Below are positions 8,235 through 17,090 of a DNA stretch of 64,000 nt, piece by piece. The translations under genes were made by a program, and so were the position numbers. The notes below the pieces were generated by a model that was not told the DNA's origin, did not search any database, and saw only the letters and a list, made by a program, of their open reading frames with translations. This DNA comes from Rhodococcus opacus (GTDB lineage Bacteria > Actinomycetota > Actinomycetes > Mycobacteriales > Mycobacteriaceae), in the NCBI RefSeq assembly GCF_012396235.1, contig NZ_JAAXPA010000001.1:372001-436000 (forward strand). Reading direction: 5' to 3'. The first letter of the stretch is position 1, and every line of letters begins with the position of its first letter.

Positions 8235-9163
8235 CGGACCTCACCGCGATCCATGATCCGCACCTGATAGACGGTGATCCCGAGCAGGACCAGGAACATG
8301 ATCGTGGCCACGGTGGCGCCGTAGCCGGCACGGAAGTTGCGGAACGACTCGTTGTAGACCTGGTAGACCATCGTGGTGGTTCCGGTACCGAGTGGACCGC
8401 CCCGGGTCATCACGTTGATGATGTCGAACACCTGAAGGGAGCCCAGCATCACCGTGATCGAGAGGAAGTAGGTGGTCGGACGCAACTGCGGGAGGACGAC
8501 CCGGCGGAACGTCGTCCACCGGCCCGCCCCGTCGATCTCCGCGGCCTCGGTCAACTCGCGCCGCGTACCCTGCAGTGCCGCAAGGTAGATCACGAACGTG
8601 TAGCCAAGGTTCTTCCACATGTAGGTGACCGTCACCATGAACAGCGCCCAGTGCGGATCCTGATAGAAGTCGGGGACGGAGTCGACCCCGGCACGGTGCA
8701 GAAGATCCTGGATCAACCCGAAACGGGGATCGAACACGAACTGGAACGCCACGCCGATCGCGGCACCCGAGATGACGAACGGCGCGAAGATCGCCGAGCG
8801 GACGAGGTTGCGGCCGTGCAGGTTACGGTCCAGCAGCACGGCGAGCGCGAGACCGGCGACCATCGATCCGACCACGGTCGCGACAGTGAACACGACGGTG
8901 TTCCCGACGATCTGCCAGGTGTCGGGCCTGCTCCACCATTCGCGGTAGTTGTCCCAGCCGACGAACGTGGCGACGGGGTCGGCGATGTTCCAGTCGAAGA
9001 ACGACAGCCGGATGTTGTCGACCAGGGGCCGGTAGGTGAACAGAACGAGCAGAACCAGATTGGGACCCACCAGCGCTGCGAACAGCGCGTAGTCCCGCCA
9101 CGGACGCCCGAGCAATCCCTGCTTTCCCGGCGACGGCAGGGTTCGTTCCGGACTCGATCTCAC
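8231..9163 (-). CDS. ugpA: Ugp-type ABC transporter permease 1
   Basis: The MalF/UgpA-like permease, about 310 residues, with six predicted membrane segments beginning near residue 20. The EAA loop TEAAEIDGAGRWTTFRRVVL lies in the last third. It is the first gene of the ugp operon and overlaps ugpE by four bases. The frame stays open up to a GTG at 9217, but that codon lies inside the hairpin that terminates the upstream transpeptidase gene. The GTG at 9163 (VRSSPERTL) is therefore preferred. It lacks a strong ribosome binding site, so the start is uncertain by several codons. Confidence 0.85.
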   Translation of the reverse strand: MRSSPERTLPSPGKQGLLGRPWRDYALFAALVGPNLVLLVLFTYRPLVDNIRLSFFDWNIADPVATFVGWDNYREWWSRPDTWQIVGNTVVFTVATVVGSMVAGLALAVLLDRNLHGRNLVRSAIFAPFVISGAAIGVAFQFVFDPRFGLIQDLLHRAGVDSVPDFYQDPHWALFMVTVTYMWKNLGYTFVIYLAALQGTRRELTEAAEIDGAGRWTTFRRVVLPQLRPTTYFLSITVMLGSLQVFDIINVMTRGGPLGTGTTTMVYQVYNESFRNFRAGYGATVATIMFLVLLGITVYQVRIMDRGEVR

Positions 9164-9204
9164 TGCGGCAGTCTGACGACCGTGTACGAATAGCCGGTAA
9201 ATTG

Positions 9205-9238
9205 CCGTAGCCCGCACATTGAACTGTGCGGGCTACGG
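9205..9238 (-). terminator. Hairpin terminator after the L,D-transpeptidase gene
   Basis: A perfect 13-bp inverted repeat (CCGTAGCCCGCAC at 9205-9217, its complement at 9226-9238) with an 8-base loop. It begins 22 bp after the transpeptidase stop, in the reading direction of that gene. It separates that gene from the ugp operon, which is on the same strand. Confidence 0.75.
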
Positions 9239-9259
9239 GGACAACTGGTCAGATCAGGG

Positions 9260-10180
9260 TCAGCGGTTCCAGTCGCCGAGACCGTCGGAGCCGCTCAGCA
9301 CGCCGCCTGCGGTGTTCTGCACGACCACGGCGTCGCCCTTCTTCGAGTTCTCGTAGAACCACTTGGCGTCGTCGGTGCTCACGTTGAGGCAGCCGTGGCT
9401 GACGTTGGTGTTGCCCTGGGCGTCCACCGACCACGGTGCGGCGTGGACGAAGATGCCGCTGTACGACATGCGGGTGGCGTACTCGACGTACGTGCGGTAC
9501 CCCTCGGCCGAATCGACCGGGACACCGTACGTGGACGAGTCCATGTACATGTCACGGAACTTGTCGCCGATGATGTAGGTGCCGTTCGGCGTCTCGTGAT
9601 CGGTCTTACCCATCGACGTCGGCATGGTCTTGACCACTTCGCCGTTCCGGGTGACGGTGATCTGCTTGGTGTTGTCGTCCGCGGTCGCCACCAGGGCGTC
9701 GCCGATGGTGAACGTGGAGTGCGAATCGCCGGCGTCCACGGTGACCTCGGTGTTCGCGGGCCAGAACTCGGTGGGCTTCCACCGCACCTGGCTGTCGTTG
9801 ATCCAGTAGAAACCGCCCTCGACCGGCTGGCTGGTGGTGACCTTGATGGCACGCTCGGCGGCGGCGCGGTCGCCGATCGCCTCGTTGAAGCGGATGATCA
9901 CCGGTTGCGCGACACCCACGACCTCGCCCGCACCCGGGTTGAGGGACGGGGCCGAGAAGTTCGCGGGCGCGGGTGCCGGTTCGGGAAGCGGTAGCTGCGG
10001 CGCGCCGGGCAGACCGGGCAGGGTGGGAAGACTCGGAACCTCCGGTCCACCGGGAAAGAGCGGTGCGGCCTGTGCGGCCCCGACCAGCGCCGTTCCGGAC
10101 ACGACGGCCCCGGTCAGTGCGACAGCGACGCGCGAAGACCAGTGCTTGTTCCTGGAAAAACCGATTCCTGACTTGCCCAT
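9260..10180 (-). CDS. Secreted L,D-transpeptidase (YkuD domain, Ig-like domain)
   Basis: A 306-residue cell-wall cross-linking enzyme related to the mycobacterial Ldt family, which forms 3-3 peptide bridges in peptidoglycan. The N-terminus has a signal segment (about residues 17-38, ending near AQAAP) and then a Pro/Leu-rich linker. An Ig-like domain follows ([15 protein letters not shown], about residues 85-175), then the YkuD catalytic domain. The active-site motif is HAAPWSV...SHGCLNVS, with the nucleophilic Cys at about residue 273. The ATG at 10180 (MGKSGIG) has GAGAG upstream; another ATG at 10210 adds ten residues. It is monocistronic, bounded by the hairpin at 9205-9238. Being a Cys transpeptidase, it would be expected to resist most beta-lactams except carbapenems. 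Confidence 0.9.
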   Translation of the reverse strand: MGKSGIGFSRNKHWSSRVAVALTGAVVSGTALVGAAQAAPLFPGGPEVPSLPTLPGLPGAPQLPLPEPAPAPANFSAPSLNPGAGEVVGVAQPVIIRFNEAIGDRAAAERAIKVTTSQPVEGGFYWINDSQVRWKPTEFWPANTEVTVDAGDSHSTFTIGDALVATADDNTKQITVTRNGEVVKTMPTSMGKTDHETPNGTYIIGDKFRDMYMDSSTYGVPVDSAEGYRTYVEYATRMSYSGIFVHAAPWSVDAQGNTNVSHGCLNVSTDDAKWFYENSKKGDAVVVQNTAGGVLSGSDGLGDWNR

Positions 10181-10349
10181 ATGACCACTCTCGTTCGACG
10201 ACGTGTGCAACGCGCGTCCCCGACGGACCTACCAATCGCGCACTGCCATTAACACACATCATCCGGCCGCGAGCAATTTGCCCGCAATCGTTGCCGCTCC
10301 GCGGCCTGCGGGGCGTGGGTGTCACCGAGTGGTCAAGAAGCGCTCACGA

Positions 10350-12029
10350 TCAGGTATCGGCGCGGGCGGCGGCGAGCATGCTCTCGATGGTGATCAGCTT
10401 GGTGCGCGTCCGACCGGCAGCCTTGCCCCCGGCACGTTCGGTCTTGTCGATGCGCTGCCAGCCCTGGTAGTCGACGGCGTCGGGCGCACGCTCGGCGATC
10501 AGGCGGTCGAGAGCCTCACGTTCGGTGGGCGCGTCGAGGCGACCGGCGGAGAAATCGTCGATCAGCATCTTGACCGTCTCCGCGGAGCAGTACTTGTTGG
10601 TGCCGATCACGCCCGTCGGCCCGCGCTTGATCCAGCCCGCCACGTACACGCCGGGCACGGGTGTGCCGGTCTCCGGATCGATCACCCGGCCGTTCTCGTT
10701 GGGTATGACGCCGCGCCGGTCATCGAAGGGGATGCCGGCCACGGGTTGACCGCGGTAACCGATCGAGCGCAGCACCAGGCCCGTGTCCAGTGTCGAGGTG
10801 ACGTCGGACGGTTTGGCGCTGAGCCGTCCGGACGCGTCCGCGACCATCTCGTTCTTCGCGATGCGCACCGATTCGACGGCGTCGGTGCCGAGAATCTCCA
10901 CGGGCGACGTCAGGAACCGCAATACGATCCGCTTCTTCGCCGGATCGGCGGTGCGCCGGGCGAACTCCTCGACCTGCCGCACCTTGTGGCGCTGCGACGG
11001 CTCGGCCTCGTCGCCGTCGACGAACGCGCGGCTTGCCGGGTCGAGGACCGCTTCGTCCGGGTCGACCACGATGTCCACGTCCGGCATCAGCCCGAGCGCG
11101 AGGAGTTCGGGGTTGGTGTAGGCGGCCTGAGCGGGGCCACGGCGGCCGAGAATGACGACCTCGCGGATGTTGCTCGCCCGCAGCGCCTCGAGGGCGTGGT
11201 CCGCGAGGTCCGTCTTGGCCAGGATCTCCGGATCGGTGACGAGGATGCGGGCCACGTCGAGTGCCACGTTGCCGTTGCCGACGATGACGGCCCGCTCCCC
11301 CGACAGGTCGAACGTGTGGTCGGCGTAGTCGGGGTGGCCATTGTACCAGGCCACGAACTCGGTGGCGGCGTGGCTGCCGACGAGATCCTCGCCGGGAATG
11401 CCCAGCGTGCGGTCGCCTGCCGCGCCGACCGCGTAGATGACGGCGTGGTGGTGTGCGAGCAGTTCCTCGTGGCTCACGTCCCGGCCCACTTCCACGTTGA
11501 AGTGGCAGTGCACCGTGCGCTTGCCGACGACCGAACGGAACTGGTCCGTGACGCCCTTGGTGCCCGGATGGTCCGGCGCGACCCCGGCGCGCACCAGCCC
11601 GTACGGGGTAGGAAGCCGGTCGAAGATGTCGACCTCGACGCGCGGTTTCGCGGTCAGTTCCATCGCGGCGTAGCAGGCGGCCGGACCCGACCCGACGATC
11701 GCGACGTGGAGCGTGCCGAGGGCTGCGTCGATCTGCGGCAGCGCGAGCGGCTCGGGCCAGTCGGGGCCGATGGGGTGCTTGGTGTAGTACTGCGCGTTGA
11801 TGTCGAGGTACGGCTCGTCGACCTCGTCGAGGTCGTTCTCCGCGTAGATGGCCTCCACCGGGCACTCCTCGACGCAGGCCCCGCAGTCGATGCAGGTGTC
11901 CGGGTCGATGTACAGCATTTCCGTGGTAGCGAACGGCTTCTCGTCCGGTGTGGGATGGATGCAGTTGACCGGACAGACATCGACGCACGATGCGTCGTTG
12001 CAGCACGGCTGCGTGATCACATAAGTCAC
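10350..12029 (-). CDS. fprB: Ferredoxin / ferredoxin-NADP reductase fusion protein
   Basis: A 559-residue fusion. Residues 1-75 form a bacterial 7Fe-type ferredoxin with two Cys clusters, CCNDASCVDVCPVNC (about residues 9-23) and CIDCGACVEECP (about residues 46-57). From about residue 108 comes an adrenodoxin-reductase-like flavoprotein with the FAD site VAIVGSGPAACYAA and the NADP site VIVGNGNVALDVAR (about residues 247-260). It matches mycobacterial FprB in order and length. It should pass electrons between NADPH and Fe-S proteins, for example to cytochromes P450. The GTG start follows AGGGGAG. A KstR-like palindrome lies 54 bp upstream. The dodecin and serine hydrolase genes lie upstream on the same strand. 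Confidence 0.92.
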   Translation of the reverse strand: MTYVITQPCCNDASCVDVCPVNCIHPTPDEKPFATTEMLYIDPDTCIDCGACVEECPVEAIYAENDLDEVDEPYLDINAQYYTKHPIGPDWPEPLALPQIDAALGTLHVAIVGSGPAACYAAMELTAKPRVEVDIFDRLPTPYGLVRAGVAPDHPGTKGVTDQFRSVVGKRTVHCHFNVEVGRDVSHEELLAHHHAVIYAVGAAGDRTLGIPGEDLVGSHAATEFVAWYNGHPDYADHTFDLSGERAVIVGNGNVALDVARILVTDPEILAKTDLADHALEALRASNIREVVILGRRGPAQAAYTNPELLALGLMPDVDIVVDPDEAVLDPASRAFVDGDEAEPSQRHKVRQVEEFARRTADPAKKRIVLRFLTSPVEILGTDAVESVRIAKNEMVADASGRLSAKPSDVTSTLDTGLVLRSIGYRGQPVAGIPFDDRRGVIPNENGRVIDPETGTPVPGVYVAGWIKRGPTGVIGTNKYCSAETVKMLIDDFSAGRLDAPTEREALDRLIAERAPDAVDYQGWQRIDKTERAGGKAAGRTRTKLITIESMLAAARADT

Positions 12030-12082
12030 GGTTCTCCCCTACCTGAGTACGCGCAGTCCGACGTCGGGATGTGACACCAGAC

Positions 12083-12096
12083 TATAACGTGTTCCA
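12083..12096 (-). promoter_or_regulatory. KstR-like operator with overlapping -10 element upstream of fprB
   Basis: TATAACGTGTTCCA on the plus strand fits the published KstR-type pattern TnnAACnnGTTnnA at all fixed positions. Read on the minus strand, the same place holds TATAGT, a good -10 hexamer, about 50-55 bp before the fprB GTG. No clear -35 is seen. KstR represses sterol side-chain and ring-degradation genes in rhodococci and mycobacteria. Control of fprB by it is inference from this one site. Confidence 0.45.
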
Positions 12097-12122
12097 ATTT
12101 TGCGCGAGAACCGTCCGCTGTG

Positions 12123-12344
12123 TCAGACCGCGTCGCCCGGCTCCACACGGAATCCGACCTTGACCGTGACCTGGTAGTGCGCGATCGCGCCGTTCTCGAC
12201 GTGGCCCCGGGTCTCGACGACCTCGAACCACTCGACGTTGCGCACGGTCTCGTTGGTCCGCGCGATGGCGTTCTCGATGGCCGCGTCGGTGCTGTCGCTC
12301 GACGAACCGACGACCTCGACAACTCGGTACACGTGATCACTCAT
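12123..12344 (-). CDS. Dodecin family protein
   Basis: A 73-residue protein with the dodecin pattern: [19 protein letters not shown] at the N-terminus, then a helix ([19 protein letters not shown]) and two strands ([19 protein letters not shown]). Dodecins assemble as hollow 12-mers that bind flavins or CoA and act as flavin buffers. The conserved Trp in VEWFEV is the residue that stacks on the isoalloxazine ring. The ATG at 12344 follows AAAGGA. It lies 17 bp after the serine hydrolase stop, suggesting co-transcription with it, and 93 bp before fprB. Flavin storage next to a flavoprotein reductase is a plausible but unproven link. Confidence 0.9.
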   Translation of the reverse strand: MSDHVYRVVEVVGSSSDSTDAAIENAIARTNETVRNVEWFEVVETRGHVENGAIAHYQVTVKVGFRVEPGDAV

Positions 12345-12361
12345 CAGGATTCCTTTCGTGG

Positions 12362-13567
12362 TTACTTGCCGTTCCGGACGATCGCCTGCGCCTCGACACC
12401 GAGCCTGGCCAGACGAAGATCACCGAGAGCCGTGAGGGAACTGCCGAGCCGATTGGTGACGAAGCCGAGGGACAGTCCGCTGTCGAGGTCCGCGTAGGCG
12501 CCGGACCCGCCGACACCGTAGTGCCCGATCGCGTTCCGTGGTTGTCGCCGGGACGCGAGGATCGGCCGGTGGTAGCCGAGGGACCACTGCGGCCGGATAC
12601 CGAGAACGTAGTCCCGGTCGTAGGTCTGCACCTGCGACATCTGCGCGATGGTGGACTTGCGCAGGAACCGGTGTCCGTCCAGCCTGCCGCCGTTGGCGAT
12701 GGCGCCGTACATGCGCGCGAGCGCCCGCGCGCTGAACACGCCGTTCCAGCCGGGCATCACCGCGTCGTGCACCGCGGGGTTCCGGACCAGCACGTCGAAT
12801 CCCCGGGGCATCGCCGCCTCGGCGAGTCCGCGGGTGGGGCCGACGAGCGAGAGCACGTTCGACGTGAGCTCCCAGTTGAGTCCGGCCGGGTTGATGTGCG
12901 GAAACAGCTTCGCGATCCGCGGACGGTGCTGTCCGGGAACCTGATACCAGAAGTCGTCGACGCCGAGCGGGCCTGCGATTTCGTCCTGCACGACCTGGAC
13001 GAACGGCTTTCCGGTGACGCGGGCGATCAGTTCGGCCACCAGCCACCCGTAGGTGACGGCGTGATACCCGGGGCCGCGCAGCCTGCGCGGATCCGCCGGG
13101 CCGGCCGCGAGGGCCCCGACGACGGCGTCGTATTCGAGGAGATCGAGCGGGCTCCGCATCAGACCCCGGACCTTGTGCAGTCCGGCCCGGTGGGTGAGGA
13201 GTTCGCGGACCGTGATGTCGCCCTTGCCTGCCGCGCCGAACTCGGGCCAGTAGCGCGCGACGGGCGCGTCGTAGTCGATCAGCCGGCGTTCGGCGAGCCG
13301 GTGGACGACCGTGCTGGCCACGCCCTTTCCCGTGGAGAACGACAGGGCGACGGTGTCGCGGTCCCAGCGGCGGTCGCGGTCGGCCCAGCCCGCCCAGATG
13401 TCGAGGACTTTCTCACCCCGGAAGTACGCGGTGAGCGCCCCGCCGCCGTGCTGAGGTTGCCGGTACATCGCGAAGAACCGGTCGGCGAGCGGCAGGAACC
13501 GCGGATCGACGTGCAGCTCCGTCCGTGGCACGGACGCGGGCCGGGGAACTCGAACGCTGGTCGTCAT
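12362..13567 (-). CDS. Beta-lactamase-fold serine hydrolase (esterase/EstB-type)
   Basis: A 401-residue member of the class-C beta-lactamase / family-VIII esterase group. The catalytic SxxK is STGK in [13 protein letters not shown] (about residue 96), and the second-motif Tyr is probably that of [12 protein letters not shown] (about residue 188). A late [12 protein letters not shown] supplies the third motif. There is no signal peptide, so it is probably cytoplasmic and acts on esters or lipids rather than beta-lactams, like the mycobacterial Lip proteins of this fold. The ATG at 13567 has a strong GGAGGTGG ribosome binding site. Two inverted repeats just upstream suggest regulation. The dodecin gene follows after 17 bp. 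Confidence 0.88.
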   Translation of the reverse strand: MTTSVRVPRPASVPRTELHVDPRFLPLADRFFAMYRQPQHGGGALTAYFRGEKVLDIWAGWADRDRRWDRDTVALSFSTGKGVASTVVHRLAERRLIDYDAPVARYWPEFGAAGKGDITVRELLTHRAGLHKVRGLMRSPLDLLEYDAVVGALAAGPADPRRLRGPGYHAVTYGWLVAELIARVTGKPFVQVVQDEIAGPLGVDDFWYQVPGQHRPRIAKLFPHINPAGLNWELTSNVLSLVGPTRGLAEAAMPRGFDVLVRNPAVHDAVMPGWNGVFSARALARMYGAIANGGRLDGHRFLRKSTIAQMSQVQTYDRDYVLGIRPQWSLGYHRPILASRRQPRNAIGHYGVGGSGAYADLDSGLSLGFVTNRLGSSLTALGDLRLARLGVEAQAIVRNGK

Positions 13568-13585
13568 CGACCACCTCCGATCTCG

Positions 13586-13635
13586 CTGCCGTATCTCCTA
13601 CGGCAGTTGCGTCAGCCCATTGTGACTACCGTCAC
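13586..13635 (-). promoter_or_regulatory. Two inverted repeats upstream of the serine hydrolase gene
   Basis: One dyad, CTGCCGTA-5-TACGGCAG (13586-13606), sits just upstream of the ribosome binding site. The second, GTGAC-4-GTCAC (13622-13635), lies 15 bp further up, near where the promoter should be. The first could be an mRNA hairpin or a repressor site, and the second looks like a short operator. The assignment rests on symmetry and position only. Confidence 0.4.
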
Positions 13636-13660
13636 CATACGACGCGGACCGGGGTGCCGT

Positions 13661-14173
13661 TCAGGGAAGCCGCCACACTGTTATGCCGTCACTCAGACAT
13701 GCTTGACCTGCAAGGAAATTGATCGCGAGCGACGGTCCAGCGGCGCACACCACGCCCTTGGCCGGATCCGCGACGAGCGCCTGCCCGCCCGGACCGCTCA
13801 GCACCAGGGCGGGACCGGCACTGTCGACCGTTCCGATGGCGACGCTCTCGGGCCCGACCGCCACGGCGGCGACGGCGCCACGACGTGCCTCGGCCGCACC
13901 CACACCGCCGCCCAGCCCCGCGCCGAGCGCCGCGCCCGCGTGGGCTGCGTCGGCGAAACCGACACCGTCCGTGCCGAACGCCGCCGAATTGCTGCTCGTA
14001 TCGGCATTGGCACCGCACGCGGTGCGGTCGACGATCGTGGTGTCGCCCCGGCCGGGTGGTGACACACAGGAGAGGGAGACGGCCGACGCGGTGGCCGGCG
14101 CGATCATCAGGGCCCCGAGTGCCGTCGCGACGACACCGAGGGCGAGTCCGGCAGTACCGGTCGTACGTTCCAT
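13661..14173 (-). CDS. Small secreted protein of unknown function
   Basis: A 170-residue protein with a clear Sec signal (hydrophobic segment about residues 8-30, cleavage near ASAVS). The mature part is rich in Gly, Ala and Val with repeated short strands (VGFADAAHAGAALGAGLGGG, VAAVAVGPESVAIG) and four Cys that could form two disulfides. It resembles small exported proteins common in rhodococci (possibly the DUF6764 type; recalled from memory, not checked). The ATG at 14173 has GAGG about eight bases upstream. A much longer frame runs through it from the neighbouring gene but is only an accident of high GC. The function is unknown; an envelope location is likely. Confidence 0.65.
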   Translation of the reverse strand: MERTTGTAGLALGVVATALGALMIAPATASAVSLSCVSPPGRGDTTIVDRTACGANADTSSNSAAFGTDGVGFADAAHAGAALGAGLGGGVGAAEARRGAVAAVAVGPESVAIGTVDSAGPALVLSGPGGQALVADPAKGVVCAAGPSLAINFLAGQACLSDGITVWRLP

Positions 14174-14226
14174 GGCGACCTCACATTGTTCCCGACCCGA
14201 CCGTCCCGAGCCTACGTGAGCGCCGG

Positions 14227-15255
14227 CTATTTGCGGTCTCGGTCCCGACTCGGTTGTACCCGCTTGGGTTCCCCCGGCATCTTGGGGTAATTGGGTGGGT
14301 ACGGCAGATCGCCGAGACCGTTCGCGGCGTCCCGTTCGGCCATCTCCAGCAGCACGTCCAGCGATTGCGCCACGTCGCCCATGGTCGCCATGGGATCGCC
14401 GCGCTTCTCGAGCAGCGCGGGCACGGTCGCGATGGTGAAGTCGTCGGGGTCGACGTCGACGAGTTCCTCCCAGGTGACCGGCGTCGACACGGTCGCGATC
14501 GGCGTCTTGCGGGCCGAGTAGGCGGACGCGATGGTCTTGTCCCTGGCGTTCTGGTTGAAGTCGAGGAAGATGCGTTCGCCGCGTTCCTCCTTCCACCAGG
14601 ACGTGGTGGCCCGGTCGCCGCTGCGCCGCTCGATCTCCCGTGCGAGGGCGATGCCCGCGCGCCGCACCTCGATGAAATCCCAGCGCGGCTCGATGCGGAG
14701 ATACACGTGCAGCCCGCGGCCCCCCGACGTCTTGGGGTAGCCGACGAGACCGAGTTCGTCCAGCAGCGGCCGGAGCACGTCCAGCGCGACCGCCCGGGCG
14801 TCGTCGAATCCGGTCCCCGGCTGCGGGTCCAGGTCGATGCGCAGTTCGTCGGGGTGATCGACGTCGGGGCAACGGACCGCCCACGGGTGGAACGTGATGT
14901 TGCCGAGGTTCGCCGCCCACACGATGTTCGCGGCGCTGCGCACGCAGAGCACGTCGGCCTTGCGGCCGGAGGGGAACGTGACCTCGCACGAGTCGACGTG
15001 ATCGGGGCGCTTCGCGGGAACCCGCTTCTGGTAGATCTCCTCGCCCTCGATCCCGTCCGGGAACCGTTGCAGATGCGTCGGCCGATCGAACAGGGCGGTC
15101 AGCAGCGCACCGTTCAGCGCCACGGTCCGGTAGTACTCCACCAGGTGCCGTTTCGTGCCGCCCTCGGCACCGAGTTTCGGGTAGTAGATCTTGTCGGGAT
15201 TCGACAGCCGCACGGCGATGCCGTCGACGTCGAGTTCTTCGGCAGGACTCGCCAT
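14227..15255 (-). CDS. LigD-type DNA polymerase/primase domain protein
   Basis: A 342-residue stand-alone relative of the polymerase domain of LigD (archaeo-eukaryotic primase fold). Seen are TFHPWAVRC, the catalytic acid pair in ELRIDLDPQPG (about residues 138-148), SGGRGLHVYL (about residues 186-195) and a late VTWEELVDVDPDDFTI. The family extends primers and fills gaps with preference for ribonucleotides, and works in repair with ATP-dependent ligases. Its ATG directly follows the ligase TAG, so the two are translationally coupled. This pair corresponds to the mycobacterial ligC/polD1 neighbourhood. No Ku gene is in the window. Confidence 0.88.
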   Translation of the reverse strand: MASPAEELDVDGIAVRLSNPDKIYYPKLGAEGGTKRHLVEYYRTVALNGALLTALFDRPTHLQRFPDGIEGEEIYQKRVPAKRPDHVDSCEVTFPSGRKADVLCVRSAANIVWAANLGNITFHPWAVRCPDVDHPDELRIDLDPQPGTGFDDARAVALDVLRPLLDELGLVGYPKTSGGRGLHVYLRIEPRWDFIEVRRAGIALAREIERRSGDRATTSWWKEERGERIFLDFNQNARDKTIASAYSARKTPIATVSTPVTWEELVDVDPDDFTIATVPALLEKRGDPMATMGDVAQSLDVLLEMAERDAANGLGDLPYPPNYPKMPGEPKRVQPSRDRDRK

Positions 15256-16299
15256 CTAGGAACCTCCGGCCAGGACGTCGGCAAGGTCGTATCGCACCGG
15301 GACCTCCAATTGTTGGAACGTGCACTCGTCGGGCGTCCGGTCCGGGCGCCAGCGCAGGAACCGCGCGGCGTGCCGGAACCGGGCACCCTCCATCTGGTCG
15401 TACGCCACCTCGACGACGCGTTCGGGGCGCAGCGGCACCCAGGTTCGGTCGTTACCCGACTGCCACCGCGTCGGCGCCCCGTCCGCGACGACGTCGTCTC
15501 CGACGCGCAGCTCGTCGAGTTCGGCGAGCAGTTCGATCCGCCGCGCCGCCGTGAACGCCGACGCACCGCCGACCATCGCCATCTGGTCGCCGTCGTACAG
15601 TCCGAGCAGCATCGACCCGATCCCCGGCTGACTCTTGTGCGGCCGGTAGCCGATGACGACGCAGTCGGCGGTGCGGGCGTGCTTCACCTTCACCATTTCC
15701 CGCTTGTTCGGCAGGTACGGGCCCACCAGCTTCTTCGCCACCACCCCGTCGAGGCCGGCCCCCTCGAACGCCTCGAACCACTCGATGGCCGTCGCACTGG
15801 ATTCGGTGGCCGCGGTGACGTGGCAGCTGGGTCCACCGCCGATGGTGTCGACGAGCTGCGCGCGACGTACGGAGAAGTCCTCCCGGCTGAGGTCGCGGTC
15901 GCCCAGCGCGAGCAGATCGAACGCGACGAACTGGGCCGGCGTCTTCTCCGACAGCATCGCCACCCGGCTCTCGGCCGGATGAATGCGCTCCGACAACGAC
16001 TCCCAGTCGAGCCGGGTGCGGCCGTCGATGCTGCGCGGGACGACGAGTTCGCCGTCCACCACGCACCGCTCGGGCAGTTCGTCCTTCACCGCCCGGACTA
16101 GTTCGGGAAAGTACCTGGCCAGATCCTTTCCGCCGCGGGACCCGAGCACCACCTCGTCGCCGTCGCGGAAGACGAGTGTGCGGAAACCGTCCCATTTCGG
16201 TTCGTAGGACCAGGCGAGCCCGGACTCCGGTTGCGCCGGAACGGACGACGCAGCCTTCGCGAGCATCGGCTGTAACGGAGGCATCACGGGGAGATCCAC
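15256..16299 (-). CDS. ligC: ATP-dependent DNA ligase (LigC-type)
   Basis: A 347-residue single-polypeptide ligase with a nucleotidyltransferase domain and a C-terminal OB domain. Motif I is EPKWDGFR with the AMP-accepting Lys at about residue 35. Motif III is FVAFDLLAL (about residues 134-142), motif IV is DGVVAKK (about residues 195-201), and motif V is MVKVKHA (about residues 212-218). The length fits mycobacterial LigC, a back-up ligase for short-patch or end-joining repair. The frame opens at a GTG (16299); an ATG five codons later is an alternative, and neither has a strong ribosome binding site. It is divergent from the lipoprotein gene across 148 bp and abuts the polymerase gene. Confidence 0.92.
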   Translation of the reverse strand: MDLPVMPPLQPMLAKAASSVPAQPESGLAWSYEPKWDGFRTLVFRDGDEVVLGSRGGKDLARYFPELVRAVKDELPERCVVDGELVVPRSIDGRTRLDWESLSERIHPAESRVAMLSEKTPAQFVAFDLLALGDRDLSREDFSVRRAQLVDTIGGGPSCHVTAATESSATAIEWFEAFEGAGLDGVVAKKLVGPYLPNKREMVKVKHARTADCVVIGYRPHKSQPGIGSMLLGLYDGDQMAMVGGASAFTAARRIELLAELDELRVGDDVVADGAPTRWQSGNDRTWVPLRPERVVEVAYDQMEGARFRHAARFLRWRPDRTPDECTFQQLEVPVRYDLADVLAGGS

Positions 16300-16447
16300 C
16301 CGTCCATACTGTCACCACGATTGGCAAATCGAACAGCGATGTAATCAAATAATGCGCGACACGGCAATCGCGGTGGACACGATCGAGGTGGCAACGGTCA
16401 TCTCGGAGGAACGGGTGGCGGACGGTCACCTGACGGAGGGGTCAGAC

Positions 16448-17044
16448 ATGACAGGGTTAGTTCGGCGGGTGTGTACCGCAGTCGTCGCATTGTCGGCGAC
16501 GGCAGTTCTGGTGGCCGGGTGCGGTTCGGACACGACGCCCACCGCGGTGCCGGAGTCGGGTGCCTCCGCGGCCACCTCGTCCAGCGAATCGACCACCGTG
16601 ATCGACGGGCAGGAAGGCGAGGACGCCGGCGGCGACGTCGACTTCGAGGTCGCGATCGGTGAATGCGTGAAGCTCGGCGGCACCGTCTCCGACGCCGAGA
16701 TCGACAAGGCGGTGTGCGGCAGCGCCGATTCGAACTACAAGGTGATCGCCAAGGCCGCGAAGAACAGCCAGTGCATCAGCGACGCCGACTCGTACTACTA
16801 CGAAACCCTCGGCGGCATCGAGCAGGGCGCGATCTGCCTCGACGTCGACTGGGTCGTCGGCGGTTGCATGGACGTCGGCGGCGAGGATCCCGCGCGCATC
16901 GACTGCGGCGACACCGCGGCCGTCGACGGCGTCAAGGTGACGGAGATCGTGCAGGGCGCAACGTCCGTGGACTCGTGCAGCACGTCGTCCAACGGATACG
17001 AATACCCCGAGCGCAAGTTCGTCGTCTGCGTCGACGAACTCTGA
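16448..17044 (+). CDS. LppU-like lipoprotein
   Basis: A 198-residue lipoprotein. The signal peptide ends in the lipobox LVAGC, with Cys at about residue 24. It is followed by a Ser/Thr-rich linker and a folded C-terminal domain with six Cys (VAIGECVKLGG, KAVCGSADSNYKV, SQCISDADSYYY, GAICLDVDWVVGGC). This pattern of paired Cys around a two-fold repeat is that of the LppU/SCO3897 group of actinobacteria, whose function is unknown. The ATG at 16448 follows GGAGGGG. A longer frame to 16352 has no ribosome binding site and would bury the signal peptide. It is monocistronic and ends just before a strong hairpin. Confidence 0.82.
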   Translation: MTGLVRRVCTAVVALSATAVLVAGCGSDTTPTAVPESGASAATSSSESTTVIDGQEGEDAGGDVDFEVAIGECVKLGGTVSDAEIDKAVCGSADSNYKVIAKAAKNSQCISDADSYYYETLGGIEQGAICLDVDWVVGGCMDVGGEDPARIDCGDTAAVDGVKVTEIVQGATSVDSCSTSSNGYEYPERKFVVCVDEL

Positions 17045-17055
17045 CAGCAGGCGCC

Positions 17056-17086
17056 GGCCGGCTGCGGGCACTGCCCGCAGCCGGCC
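17056..17086. terminator. 15-bp GC-rich hairpin between convergent genes
   Basis: Arms 17056-17070 and 17072-17086 (GGCCGGCTGCGGGCA and its exact complement) flank a single central base. The hairpin fills the 46-bp gap between the lipoprotein stop (17044) and the corA stop (17091). It therefore fits a bidirectional terminator. Confidence 0.8.
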
Positions 17087-17090
17087 TCGC

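Noticed and set aside
9164-9217. Upstream GTG start for ugpA at 9217.
   Set aside because: The codon lies inside the terminator hairpin of the preceding gene, and the added residues do not look like a permease N-terminus.
14174-15325. A single long minus-strand frame joining the secreted protein and the region of the polymerase gene.
   Set aside because: The upstream part is in a different frame from the clear LigD-type polymerase. Only the last 170 codons, with a signal peptide and ribosome binding site, look real.
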